The position numbers and the translations under genes were made by a program. Shown piece by piece: positions 23,954 through 33,279 of a DNA stretch of 36,182 bases (the stretch's first letter is position 1; every line of letters begins with the position of its first letter). The notes below the pieces were generated by a model. The model ran no database searches and was not told where the DNA came from. It saw nothing but the letters and a program-made list of their open reading frames with translations. Location: positions 1-36,182 of the forward strand of contig NZ_JHQR01000045.1 in NCBI RefSeq assembly GCF_014843825.1, written 5' to 3'. This DNA comes from Mesorhizobium silamurunense (GTDB taxonomy: Bacteria > Pseudomonadota > Alphaproteobacteria > Rhizobiales > Rhizobiaceae).

Positions 23954-26900
23954 TTATCCCCCAAGCATCGAGATCATTGCGTCAGGGACGCTCCCAGGCA
24001 CCGTTCCTTGCAATTCGAACAGCGTCCAACCCTTGGCTTCCGCTGTCTCGCGCGTTGCGTCGGCCAGGAAACCGATGCAAGCGGCAACGAAATGACTTCG
24101 CCAAGCGAAGCTCATCTCTTGACCGGAAAAGCTGACGGCAGAGGCGTCGGGAGCCGGCAGTCCTGCTTCGTTAAACGCGCTTTGCCACCCCCCACCTTCA
24201 GCTGGCATGCTCGACGCAGCGGCCAGCTCGATCTGCCCCCGCGCGAGATCGACCAGCATTTGTTTGGCTTCGTCGCTCGTTCTATCGATGAGTTCGTGGT
24301 CGGGCTGGTTGAAATACGAGAGCAGGCAGCGATAGCACCCGCGGACACAGGCCTCCCCGCCGCGACTGACAAGCAACTCGGCATTGCCCGCGTCGATCGC
24401 TTCATCGACCTTCTCGAAATGCATGAGAACCAGCGCTTGTCGGGCGACCTTGCCGAGGGCTTGCGGTTCCGCGACCAGACGGCTTAACACCCCAGCGCCG
24501 CCCTCCGTGGCTTCGTAAGCGAGAATGGCGCGGCGGTTATCGCGAGCGGGCAGAGGCTCACCGAGGATCTCTCCTTCTTCCAGTTGGAACACCACCTCAA
24601 TGCCCCTCATTAGGGCATGCTGAACCGTGGCGATTGTCTCGGCTGCATAGGCCGAGGGTTCATTGAAACGGAACAGGAGTGCGTTCTTCCGATCACGGAC
24701 GATGGGGACGATCCGAACCGGCTTCACGACATCCGGAGGCGCATCGACATCCGCATCTTCGTCTTCCGACTTCGTCCAGTAGCCGCTGCGCGGGTCGATA
24801 TAGAAACCGAAGACGGTCTGTTTGGCTCGCCGCTTCAGTCCTTTGTTGATCCGGCTGATCTCGGCGCTGTTGGCATATTGCAGGGTAAGAATCGAGGCCT
24901 CATCGCAGCGGAACTCGCCCTCAGTTACCTGGGGGCCGCCGTCTCGCATCGGCCAGGAAAAGACGGTCTGAATATCAAAGCCCTGCCGGACACGTTCTTC
25001 GTCATTTGCTGTGATCCGTTCGACGGGTGCGGCTTCGACGTTGTCGATCCTCAGCGTCCTTTGCACGGGGACCTCGCCTGCCATAGGGGTATTGCAGGCA
25101 TGGCAGCGCTCAACCTCGCCGTCATGGCAGGCGCCGCAGTTCGAACAGATGAAGATGTCCCTGGTGGCGAGTTCCGACCCGTCTCCCGTACGAACTTCCG
25201 GCGGCAGCTTCGCCTTCATGACCCTGTAGGCGCGGCCTTCATGATAGATCAGGCTGCGTGGTCCGAATTCGGAGATGGCCAGGAAGCGGGCGCGCTGCAG
25301 GAACGAGCCAGTTTTTCCCTCTCCAGGGATGAAGGCATAGAGCGGCAGCCGAGGGAAATTGTACCCCGGCAGGAAGCCCTCGGTCGCGAGATAGCGGTAG
25401 GAATAGAAGTCCGAGCCGTTCGAGGCCTTGCCCTGCTCGAGAATGGTGATCTGGTCGCTCGCCTGCATCTGGGCGGCCTTGATGCGTCGACGGTCGGCGC
25501 CCGAAAGGCCGGTAATTTCAGACCGGGCATTGGCCTCCATCAGTTGCGTACGAGCGGAGTTGTAGAGTTCTCGCCAACGATCGAAGGCGCGATCAAACTC
25601 CCTGGGCGCGCGCTGGGCGACATCGGAGACAAAGTCATCCGGCTCACCCATCCAAACCGGCTTCCGACCCTCAGTTGAAGCAAGTATCTGATCCAGAACG
25701 CGCTTCATTGGGGAACGCGCCGTTATCACCAGCGCCGGCCTGGTGATAACTTCGTAGATCTCCAGCTTCAGTGGATAGTCCGGCTGTTTCAGATCGAGGA
25801 TCTCGGGAATGTCAGGCGACAGGGCGACCTTCGCTTCGGCAAGCCAGACGGCGTGCAAATGTGAGCGCACGAGCTCTTCATTGGTTATGTCGAGCGCCGG
25901 GGGACGAACGACGCCCGCTACCATCTCACTGCGCCGTTCGAAAAAATACTGGTCGTGCGGTGATTGGGCGGCGCAATATGTCACGATAACGGCGGCCTGC
26001 CCGGAGCGACCGGCGCGGCCGGCGCGCTGGGCATAGTTCGCAGGCGTTGGCGGAACATTTCGCAGATAGACGGCATTCAACGCCGAGATATCGACGCCAA
26101 GTTCCATTGTCGGCGAACAAAACAACGCGGGCAGAAACTGCTCCGACTCTCCTGCCGCCCTAAGGTCAGCGGCATTCTCCGCAAGGTTCTCCTGATCATC
26201 CTTTTCAAAGCGAAAGCGCCACTCCCGCCATTCACGCTGTTTCTGGGACACTTGCGCCGTATGCTCACGCCCTTCGAGGCCCCAATAATTGCTATGGCCC
26301 GCTTTCAGGTTGGCGGCGATCGCATTGTAGAGATCATGGAAGTAGCGGTTCCCCTGCGCGTCCCCTGTCCGAATAGCCTCGCCCGGAACAACACGAACCG
26401 CAGAAGGTGACAGACGCCAACCCTGCAGGTCTGTCTCAATGTCGACGCGTGACACCAGCCCCTCACGGGCCAAGAGCTCCATCAGGCCAGTCATCACCGT
26501 CAGGTAGTCCGCCTTTCCAAGCTTGGTCCCTATGGCGCTCCTGCGATTAATAAGGCGACCGATACGGGAATTGTGTCCGGCGCGGATTATGGTCTGCTCC
26601 TCCCGTAGTCCCACCCGGTCCTTGCCTGGAGCTTGCAGAAACAGGGTCGTACGACCTCTCGGTGTCTCTTTTGCGTCGATGGCCCAAGGCGTACGCAGGA
26701 GATTTCGCGACTTTTGAGCGACGGTGTCGAGCACGGTCAGATCGAGCGCTTCGGTTCCGACAGCCAGGCCTTCGAGCATGGCACCGAGAAGCAGCTTCAG
26801 CATCGTTTTGCGTGCCGCCGCGTCGACGGTCCCGAGATCAGGCAGGATAGCCACGAGGCGTTCGGTGTCCTCCGCGAGGTCATCAAGCCCAACGAAAGCA

Positions 26901-29125
26901 ACGTCGATGAGCTTTAGGACCGAAAGGCTGGGATTTGTGTAGCGCCAACCACGTCGCAGATCTGTCCAGAACCGATGGGCTAGAACCTTGGCGAGTGAGC
27001 GTTGGGCGTCCTCGCGGACAACAGCGCCTGCTTCGGAATCCAACATCCAGTGGATCCGTGCGTCCTTGTTGCCTGCGGTAAATCCAAGTGCCTTTACCAC
27101 CCGCAGACCGAATTCGTCCTCGGTCATGCCGTCTTCGCCAGCATCCAAAACGGCGCGTAGGATCGCGCCGCGCAAGAGGCTGACGAACAAGAAGTCGTTG
27201 AAGTGGCCCGCCTGAAGTGCGGCGTCCTGTCGGTTATCCGTGAAGCCCAGGAGCTTGCGCTTCTCCTTGGGAACGCCGCTATCGCGCCCGTTCATCCATT
27301 CGAGGGCGGTGGAGACGAGAAGCGTGGTGGCTGAACTGCGGCCTTCGCCGGACAGGCCTGCGAGCTTACTGCGTTCCCGCATGCTGGGATGCGGCTGATC
27401 GAGACAGCACGGACAGAAACCGAATTTTCCCGGTATGAACCAGAAGCTCTTCCCCGATGAATTGTAGCGCCCATCCGAGGCAATCGTGACCATTTGCGGT
27501 GATCGGCGCTTCCTGTTGGCCCGGAGCCGTTCGATGCCGTTGCGCTCCTCACGCCACTCTTCGGGATATGTTTCGATCTCACCTGTGAAGGCATATTCGG
27601 GATCGCCATCGCCCGTTGGCGTCAGGTAGCCGGCGGTGTCCCCTTCCTCCTCTTCGAGTGGCGTGTCGTCGATGTTCCTCGGCAGGAAGCGAATGCCGTC
27701 GCTGTCCTCTGACTTTGCGACAACGTGGAACTCATGGCCGCAGTCCCGGCAGAACCGAGTGGGATAGAGTCGGTGGCCAGGGGCACTGGGGTCTTCAAGC
27801 TGGCCTTCGAACAAGACGTTCCTGGGTCGCTCAGTCAGCGTGGTGAAAACCTCTCCCGCGCCGGCAAAAAACTGATGCAGCTTGAACGCGAGGAATGCGC
27901 CGGTGGATGAGCCGCCCCGCTCCGTTTCCGGGAGGCTGATGCGGGTCAGGAATGTCTCGAGGCCACTTCGACAGGCTTCTAAAGCTATGCCGCTGTCCTT
28001 TGACAGGAGTGAAACGGCCTCTTCAAACGGGATGGGCTTTTTGCGCTTGAGTTCATGCGCGTCTTCCAGTCCGATCGCGAGTTCGGTCCATACCGCCAGC
28101 GGGTGTCTTTGCAGGACCTCATCCGTGAGCACATCGGGAAGCGCAGTTGTCAGGACCTGTGCAAGCTTCGGCCGCACGTCGTCGAGTTTCAGCAGATCAT
28201 CCGTCGCGCGTTGAAGGGATTCATCAATGACGGATTCCGGCCCAATGGGGGTTCCGAAGAGGCGCGATGCGACATCTGCCACGGCCTGCGCGCGGTTGAT
28301 ATCTGATCCCTCGCTCGCCATGGTGGCTGAAGTTCCGATGCAGATTAGCGCATTATCCGGTGCACAGCGGTTGCGAAGGCGGCGGACGAGAATCGCCACA
28401 TCGGCGCCTTGGCGGCCACGATATGTGTGCAGCTCGTCGAGAATGATGAAATTCAGACCGTCTGCGTTCTCTATGACCTTGGTGTCGAGTGCGTCCTGCC
28501 GCGTCAGGAGAAGCTCCGCCATCATAAAATTGGTCAGTAGAATGTCGGGCGGACTGTCTGCAATCTGTTGTCGCTGTTCCTGATTTTCCTGGCCGGTGTA
28601 GCGCCGCACGACTGGCTTCAGTTCGCTTGGAAGACCGGACTGGGCGATGAACCTCTCGATCTCTTTCAACTGGCTATTGGCCAGCGCGTTCATCGGATAA
28701 ACGATGATGGCGCTGGTCCTGCGTTGCTTCCCGGCCCTTCTCGCGCGGACGATCGCGTCGACCACCGGCACGAAGAAGCACAGCGATTTGCCCGAGCCAG
28801 TTCCAGTTGTGACGACATAGCTCTGCCCGGCCCGGGCCTTTGCGATGGACTGCGCTTGGTGGCGATGAAAACGCAAAGACGACTGCCCCAAACGGAATAT
28901 TTTGCCGGTCGCGTCGTCGAGATCACCCGAAGCGACCAGATCATCGACAGTCGGGCCCTGAAGATATCTAGGATTGAGCGAGAGCAGCGCGTCGGGCCAG
29001 AAACGTCCAGCATCGTACTGGCGATCGAGTTCGGATTTCAGGTCCGCAGAGCGAATAGTGCTGAACGACCGCGAGAAGCGGGCGTAGGAATCGATAAGGC
29101 GATGGTCGAACTCAAATGCCTTCAT
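23954..29125 (-). CDS. YprA-type DEAD/H helicase with C-terminal DUF1998/MZB region, first gene of the operon
   Basis: This giant protein of 1723 residues has an N-terminal helicase core with RFHRHQAQSI (85-94), TGTGSGKSL (107-115, Walker A), YPMNALANSQ (143-152), ILDELHTYRGRQGADVA (228-244, DEVH-type box) and GTSATM (264-269). The second lobe contains MELGVDISALNAVYLRNVPP and QRAGRAGRSGQ (near 1005-1040). Between them lies GFTDNRQDAALQAGHFNDF (about 625-645), a signature of this subfamily. Further on are a cysteine-rich knuckle (CSNCGACHDGEVERCHAC, near 1330) and the DUF1998 hallmark CVRGCYRCLLSYFNQPDH (near 1592-1609), which in MrfA/YprA relatives binds zinc. Similar fused helicases occur as DruE in Druantia and, as split DrmA and DrmB, in DISARM. 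I infer ATP-driven translocation on invading DNA. Two inverted repeats upstream mark the probable operon promoter. Confidence 0.93.
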   Translation of the reverse strand: MKAFEFDHRLIDSYARFSRSFSTIRSADLKSELDRQYDAGRFWPDALLSLNPRYLQGPTVDDLVASGDLDDATGKIFRLGQSSLRFHRHQAQSIAKARAGQSYVVTTGTGSGKSLCFFVPVVDAIVRARRAGKQRRTSAIIVYPMNALANSQLKEIERFIAQSGLPSELKPVVRRYTGQENQEQRQQIADSPPDILLTNFMMAELLLTRQDALDTKVIENADGLNFIILDELHTYRGRQGADVAILVRRLRNRCAPDNALICIGTSATMASEGSDINRAQAVADVASRLFGTPIGPESVIDESLQRATDDLLKLDDVRPKLAQVLTTALPDVLTDEVLQRHPLAVWTELAIGLEDAHELKRKKPIPFEEAVSLLSKDSGIALEACRSGLETFLTRISLPETERGGSSTGAFLAFKLHQFFAGAGEVFTTLTERPRNVLFEGQLEDPSAPGHRLYPTRFCRDCGHEFHVVAKSEDSDGIRFLPRNIDDTPLEEEEGDTAGYLTPTGDGDPEYAFTGEIETYPEEWREERNGIERLRANRKRRSPQMVTIASDGRYNSSGKSFWFIPGKFGFCPCCLDQPHPSMRERSKLAGLSGEGRSSATTLLVSTALEWMNGRDSGVPKEKRKLLGFTDNRQDAALQAGHFNDFLFVSLLRGAILRAVLDAGEDGMTEDEFGLRVVKALGFTAGNKDARIHWMLDSEAGAVVREDAQRSLAKVLAHRFWTDLRRGWRYTNPSLSVLKLIDVAFVGLDDLAEDTERLVAILPDLGTVDAAARKTMLKLLLGAMLEGLAVGTEALDLTVLDTVAQKSRNLLRTPWAIDAKETPRGRTTLFLQAPGKDRVGLREEQTIIRAGHNSRIGRLINRRSAIGTKLGKADYLTVMTGLMELLAREGLVSRVDIETDLQGWRLSPSAVRVVPGEAIRTGDAQGNRYFHDLYNAIAANLKAGHSNYWGLEGREHTAQVSQKQREWREWRFRFEKDDQENLAENAADLRAAGESEQFLPALFCSPTMELGVDISALNAVYLRNVPPTPANYAQRAGRAGRSGQAAVIVTYCAAQSPHDQYFFERRSEMVAGVVRPPALDITNEELVRSHLHAVWLAEAKVALSPDIPEILDLKQPDYPLKLEIYEVITRPALVITARSPMKRVLDQILASTEGRKPVWMGEPDDFVSDVAQRAPREFDRAFDRWRELYNSARTQLMEANARSEITGLSGADRRRIKAAQMQASDQITILEQGKASNGSDFYSYRYLATEGFLPGYNFPRLPLYAFIPGEGKTGSFLQRARFLAISEFGPRSLIYHEGRAYRVMKAKLPPEVRTGDGSELATRDIFICSNCGACHDGEVERCHACNTPMAGEVPVQRTLRIDNVEAAPVERITANDEERVRQGFDIQTVFSWPMRDGGPQVTEGEFRCDEASILTLQYANSAEISRINKGLKRRAKQTVFGFYIDPRSGYWTKSEDEDADVDAPPDVVKPVRIVPIVRDRKNALLFRFNEPSAYAAETIATVQHALMRGIEVVFQLEEGEILGEPLPARDNRRAILAYEATEGGAGVLSRLVAEPQALGKVARQALVLMHFEKVDEAIDAGNAELLVSRGGEACVRGCYRCLLSYFNQPDHELIDRTSDEAKQMLVDLARGQIELAAASSMPAEGGGWQSAFNEAGLPAPDASAVSFSGQEMSFAWRSHFVAACIGFLADATRETAEAKGWTLFELQGTVPGSVPDAMISMLGG

Positions 29126-29161
29126 TGCCTATCTCGCCATCACTTTTGATTCTTATTGTCT

Positions 29162-29223
29162 GCAAAAACTCTTTTTGCGTGACTTCATTGAAAATTTGCA
29201 AACATGCTCTGGATAGACAGAGC
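29162..29223 (-). promoter_or_regulatory. Probable promoter region of the defence operon, with two inverted repeats
   Basis: The ~100 bases upstream of the first helicase gene are markedly more AT-rich than the surroundings. They contain two perfect inverted repeats: GCAAAAA (29162-29168) with TTTTTGC (29172-29178) around CTC, and GCTCTG (29206-29211) with CAGAGC (29218-29223) around a six-base spacer. A TTTGCAAA palindrome lies between them. These are plausible operator sites. No clear -35/-10 pair can be fixed by eye. Confidence 0.5.
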
Positions 29224-29989
29224 CATCCTAAAGCGAATTCGTTTTCTGACCGACTCCCCATGCGGAGCGCTTTTCGTACCAGCCAATAGTCCTCATCCCC
29301 ACAAGCATGACAACGGTGCTGCCGCCAGTCCGGCGATCTTATGCTGCAAAAGAGTAACTTCAATGAAGGATTACGCTTGTTTTTGTGGCCCCACTCCATG
29401 CTGACGCAGTCGGAGGTTGTTGTGGACACATGATCAGGCACGACAGACGATCGCGATCAACACCATCACTACGCCGGCGGCACACTCCCTCTTTGCCGCT
29501 CCACAATCGCGGAGCGGGTTAGTCCAAAGTATCTCATCCTTACGGCGCTGGGTGGCGCTGGTGCAGGACTATCTCGCCGCGACTAAGGCTCCGCGGCAAG
29601 CGAGCCGGCAACAGCGCCCACGCCAACCTTCGCGGAGGTTACTGCGCTCGACCGGATCGACACGTCCCGAACGCGACTGCGCCTCCAACGGCCCACGCTC
29701 GCCGCTTACCTGCTTCAAATTGCCATGCTTAGCGGCACCTCGCCCTAACCTTCCAAGGGAATTTTCATTCGGCTGCGGTTAGAGCCTCGGCGGGGCACAC
29801 GAAATGTCCTATGAACCTCCGAGAATCTCTTTCTGGGATAACAAGGTCGTTTGTATGTCTCGATGGAACTCGGCAGTGCGACCTGGGGTGACGTCCCGGG
29901 ACGTGGTGTAGCTGGTAGCGCGGTGGTCATCGGCGCTTTCCGGTAGGGTCTGGTTGTCGACACTCAACCCGTTCCTGGAAGGACCACCG
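29224..29989. other. Intergenic region between the defence operon and the IS256-type gene
   Basis: No gene is firmly supported. A minus-strand frame (29112-29441) ends 14 bases inside the first helicase gene and encodes about 90-109 residues including CHACGDEDYWLVRKAL; it might be a small leader gene but lacks a good start. The right part (about 29880-29989) is probably the left end of the IS256-family element and includes the palindrome ACGTCCCGGGACGT (29892-29905). Confidence 0.4.
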
Positions 29990-31075
29990 ATGACCGACGA
30001 CATGATGAACCTGCGCACGCTCGTGGAGAAGAGCGCGGATGCTGATCTTTTGCGTGAGATGATCGGCTTCGCGGCCGAGCGGCTGATGGAGATGGAGGTG
30101 GGTGCCGCGACCGGCGCTGCCTATGGCGAGAAGAACCCGCTCCGGACAGCGCAGCGCAACGGCTACCGCGACCGGGACTGGGAGACACGGGCCGGCACGG
30201 TCGAGCTGCGCATCCCGAAGCTCAGGAAAGGCTCTTACTTCCCGGGCTTTCTCGAGCCGCGCCGCATGGCCGAGAAGGCACTGACGGCCGTCATCCAGGA
30301 GGCCTATGTCCAGGGGATATCAACACGCTCGGTCGACGACCTGGTCAAGGCGATGGGCATGTCGGGGATATCGAAGAGCCAGGTCTCGCGGCTGTGCGAG
30401 GAGATCGACGGCAAGGTGAAGGCCTTCCTCGAACGGCCGATCGAGGGCGACTGGCCGTATCTGTGGATCGACGCCACCTACCTGAAGGTCCGCCGGGGCG
30501 GACGCATCGTCTCCGTTGCCGTCATCATCGCCGTCATCATCGCCGTCGGCGTCAACACCGACGGCCGCCGCGAGGTGCTGGGCATGGAGATCGGCACATC
30601 CGAGGCAGAGCCGATCTGGACGGAGTTTCTGCGCAAGCTCACCAGACGCGGCCTGCGCGGCGTGAAGCTGGTCGCCTCCGATGCACACGAGGGACTGAAA
30701 GCGGCCGTCACAAAGGTTCTCTCGGCCACATGGCAGCGCTGCCGCGTCCACTTCATGAGGAACGTGTTGGCGCATGCCGGCAAGAGTGGGCGCCGCGTCG
30801 TCTCGGCCTTCATCGCCACCGCCTTCGCCCAGGAGACACCCGAGGCAGCCAGCGCCCAGTGGCGCGCCGTCGCGGATCAGATCCGGCCGAAGGTCCCGAA
30901 GCTCGCCGCCATCCTCGACGACGCCGAACCCGATGTGCTCGCCTACATGACCTTCCCGAAGGAGCATCGGGCAAAGCTGCACTCGACGGATGAGATCGAC
31001 AAGCGCTTTCTTTCCGGTCGTGGTATCCTTCAACGGCGCGGGCGACCTCGTGGCGAAGCGCGGCGCATCGGCTGA
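29990..31075 (+). pseudogene. IS256-family (mutator type) transposase, damaged C-terminus
   Basis: The first ~330 codons read like a typical IS256-family transposase: [24 protein letters not shown] (in pieces), [40 protein letters not shown], the first catalytic aspartate in [11 protein letters not shown] and the second in [14 protein letters not shown], then [11 protein letters not shown]. The sequence then diverges after AKLHST. The expected segment NPIERLN(G)EIKRR, which supplies the catalytic glutamate, is missing, and the last ~25 residues are arginine-rich and out of register. The gene is therefore inactive. It also carries a 12-base tandem duplication (30521-30544) that adds four residues before the [13 protein letters not shown] segment. 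ATG 29990 follows GGAAGGA and fits family N-termini. A relic of the same family lies at 13578-13655. Confidence 0.88.
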
Positions 31076-31093
31076 AAGCGCCGCCGGGCAGCC

Positions 31094-31786
31094 TTATTCA
31101 AGCCTTGCCGGATTGAGGCGCCCGCGCGCCTTTTCTTTTGGCGGTCGCGGGCGCCAGACCTCGACAAAGTGTTCGTAGCCCTTCTGGGCCTGTTCGGCTA
31201 CGCGCATCTCCTGGTTCCGAAGTTCCCTGACATTGTAGGCATACGCGGGTCCGCGACTGTTGCCTTTCTTCTGCGGCTTGCCGGCCTGCAATTCCATGCT
31301 GCGCACCTTGTGGGCGACGAGACTTGGTCGCGCCCAGAGGTAGTTCTCCTCCTTCGTCAGCAGATGCCAGCATAGAACCGTCAGCTTGCGCGCTACAGCG
31401 ACGGCGGCAACCTGATGGCCGCGCCTGGCCCGGATACGGACGAAGAACGCGTGCAGCGGACCCGGGGCCTTGGCGGCCGCCCAGGCGGCCTCCACCAGCA
31501 TCGCGCGGGCGTGGCTGCGACCGATCTTGCTGATCCGGCCATGATGTGCGGCACCGAGGCCCGACTCATGCACACGCGGATTGAGGCCGAAATAGCTGAC
31601 CAGCTTCTGGGGGCTCTTGAAGCGAGCGATGTCGCCGATCGCCGCCATCAGCCCCGCTGCCACAGCCAGGTTGACGCCGGTGATGCTGAGCAGACGCCTG
31701 ATCGCTGGATCGTCCAGCGTGGTCTCGGCAATCTCCTGGTCGAGGGTCGCCAGATCCTCGGCAAGCCGATCGAGTTCGGTCTTGTG
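31094..31786 (-). pseudogene. IS110-family transposase, N-terminally truncated
   Basis: From an in-frame stop (31787-31789) the minus-strand frame reads HKTELDRLAEDLATLDQEIA, then IRRLLSITGVNLAVAAGLMA, FKSPQKLVSYFGLNPRVHES and SKIGRSHARAMLVEAAWAAAK. That is the coiled linker and the C-terminal Transposase_20 (IS110/IS116/IS902) domain with its conserved serine region. The N-terminal DEDD nuclease domain (about 150 residues) is missing, so this is a remnant. It belongs to a different subgroup from the intact IS110 transposase next to it, judging by the divergent C-terminal domain. Confidence 0.88.
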
Positions 31787-31985
31787 TCAGGCCTTGATTT
31801 GCGGCCATGACGTGCCGCGGGCCGGTATGGTGATGCGCGGATCAGGTCCAAATCTAGAAAGCGAGCGTGAGGCTCGGTGCGTCATTCTGGTTTTCCTGAC
31901 CCCGATCTGATCGATCATTTGCCCGTGCGGTTCAGGCCTTCCTCACATTCCCCGACGAACCGGCTTCAGGTGTGCTGCTGAATGC
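31787..31985. other. Short spacer between two IS110-type genes
   Basis: No gene. The sequence probably contains the lost 5' part of the truncated IS110 gene on one side and the 3' terminal region of the intact IS110 element on the other. No inverted repeat boundary can be fixed by eye. Confidence 0.35.
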
Positions 31986-33014
31986 TCATGCAGGCACCGT
32001 TGCCGGATTCCGGTAATCCTCTTCCTTTGTCAGCATGGCCCAGATGCCACGCGCCATCTTGTTGGCCAGCGCAATGGCCACAAGCATGCGCGGCTTCTTC
32101 GGCATCATGCGCGCGAGCCAGGAGCCCTCGGGCGCGCCCTTCCGCGATGCCCATTGGACCACAGCCATGGCTCCAATGATGAGCAGGCGTCGAATATCGC
32201 ATTGGCCCATCTTCGAGGTTTTTCCTAGTCGTTGCTTGCCGCCGGTCGATTTCTGCAACGGGACGAGCCCAAGCCAGGCGGCGAAGTCACGGCCGCATTT
32301 GAACGTCTCCATCGGCGGCGCGAAAGTTTCGATCGCCAGTGCGGCGATGGGGCCAACGCCGGGCATGGTTTGCAAGCGCCGAGATGCCTCAGCTTCCCTC
32401 GACAGAGCATCGATCTTCTTCTTCAGTGCGTCGATCCGGCCAGTTAGCTGGTAGATCCGGTCCAGCAGATCGCGGCAGATTTCGCGGGCCAGATCAGGCA
32501 AATTGGCTTTCTCGTCCTCAACGAAACATTCAAGTCGGTTCAGATAACGAATTCCCTGCGGCGCGATGTGGCCGAACTCATACAGGTGCGCACGCAATGC
32601 GTTGACCAACTCAGTGCGCTGATTGACCAGCTGTTCTCGGGTGCGAAACATTATGGACCGAGACTGCTGCTCCTCGGTTTTCGGTTCGACGAAGCGCATC
32701 GTTGGCCGTTGCGCTGCCTCGACGATCGCCTCCGCATCCGCTGCGTCGTTCTTCTGCCGCTTGACGAACGCCTTGACATACCGAGGTGCAATCAGCTTCG
32801 GCTGATGGCCAAGCCGGACCATCTCGCGAGCCCAATAATGGGAACCGGCGCACGCCTCCATCGCCACTACACATGTTGGCTGACCCGCCATGAACTTGCA
32901 AAACTGCAGGCGCGACAGTTTTTTGCGGAACACGACTGATCCGTCAGCCGCCGCGCCATGCAGCTGAAACACGTTCTTTGCCAGATCGACCCCAATGATG
33001 GTAACCTTTTCCAT
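31986..33014 (-). CDS. IS110-family transposase, intact
   Basis: This protein of 342 residues carries both family domains. The N-terminal DEDD RuvC-like nuclease has Asp10 (IIGVDLAKNVFQLHG), Glu53 (VAMEACAGSHYW), and Asp90 with Asp93 (KRQKNDAADAEAI). The C-terminal Transposase_20 domain has LQTMPGVGPIAALAIETFAP, DFAAWLGLVPLQKSTGGKQR and the serine segment TSKMGQCDIRRLL. Recent work shows IS110-family recombinases are guided by a bridge RNA transcribed from the element's own non-coding end. Such an RNA could lie in the flanking spacer (33015-33110 or left of 31986), but I did not identify it. ATG 33014 follows GGAGAGGC. Length and motifs are complete, so it may be active. Confidence 0.94.
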   Translation of the reverse strand: MEKVTIIGVDLAKNVFQLHGAAADGSVVFRKKLSRLQFCKFMAGQPTCVVAMEACAGSHYWAREMVRLGHQPKLIAPRYVKAFVKRQKNDAADAEAIVEAAQRPTMRFVEPKTEEQQSRSIMFRTREQLVNQRTELVNALRAHLYEFGHIAPQGIRYLNRLECFVEDEKANLPDLAREICRDLLDRIYQLTGRIDALKKKIDALSREAEASRRLQTMPGVGPIAALAIETFAPPMETFKCGRDFAAWLGLVPLQKSTGGKQRLGKTSKMGQCDIRRLLIIGAMAVVQWASRKGAPEGSWLARMMPKKPRMLVAIALANKMARGIWAMLTKEEDYRNPATVPA

Positions 33015-33279
33015 GGATGCCTGCCTCTCCTTTGCGTGGCTCTAACACCACAAACTTGGCACATCGCGATGCCGCCGGAGAAGGCTGGCATCCACCCCAT
33101 CTGGAAAGCGTCGGCCAGTTGAGCGATGATCCCCTCATCAGCCTGCCCGCAGTGGCCCGCTGATCAGCCCGGCCCTGCCGGACAGCAAGGCGACCAATGC
33201 CGCCAGCTACACCACCTCGGGGGACACCATCCGACCTGGGCGGATACGGTAGTCGCGTTCTTCGACGATCATGGCTTCC

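Noticed and set aside
24617..25678. Long plus-strand ORF (353 codons) opposite the DUF1998 helicase gene
   Set aside because: It is a shadow of the codon bias of the helicase gene on the other strand, with no start signal and no motif.
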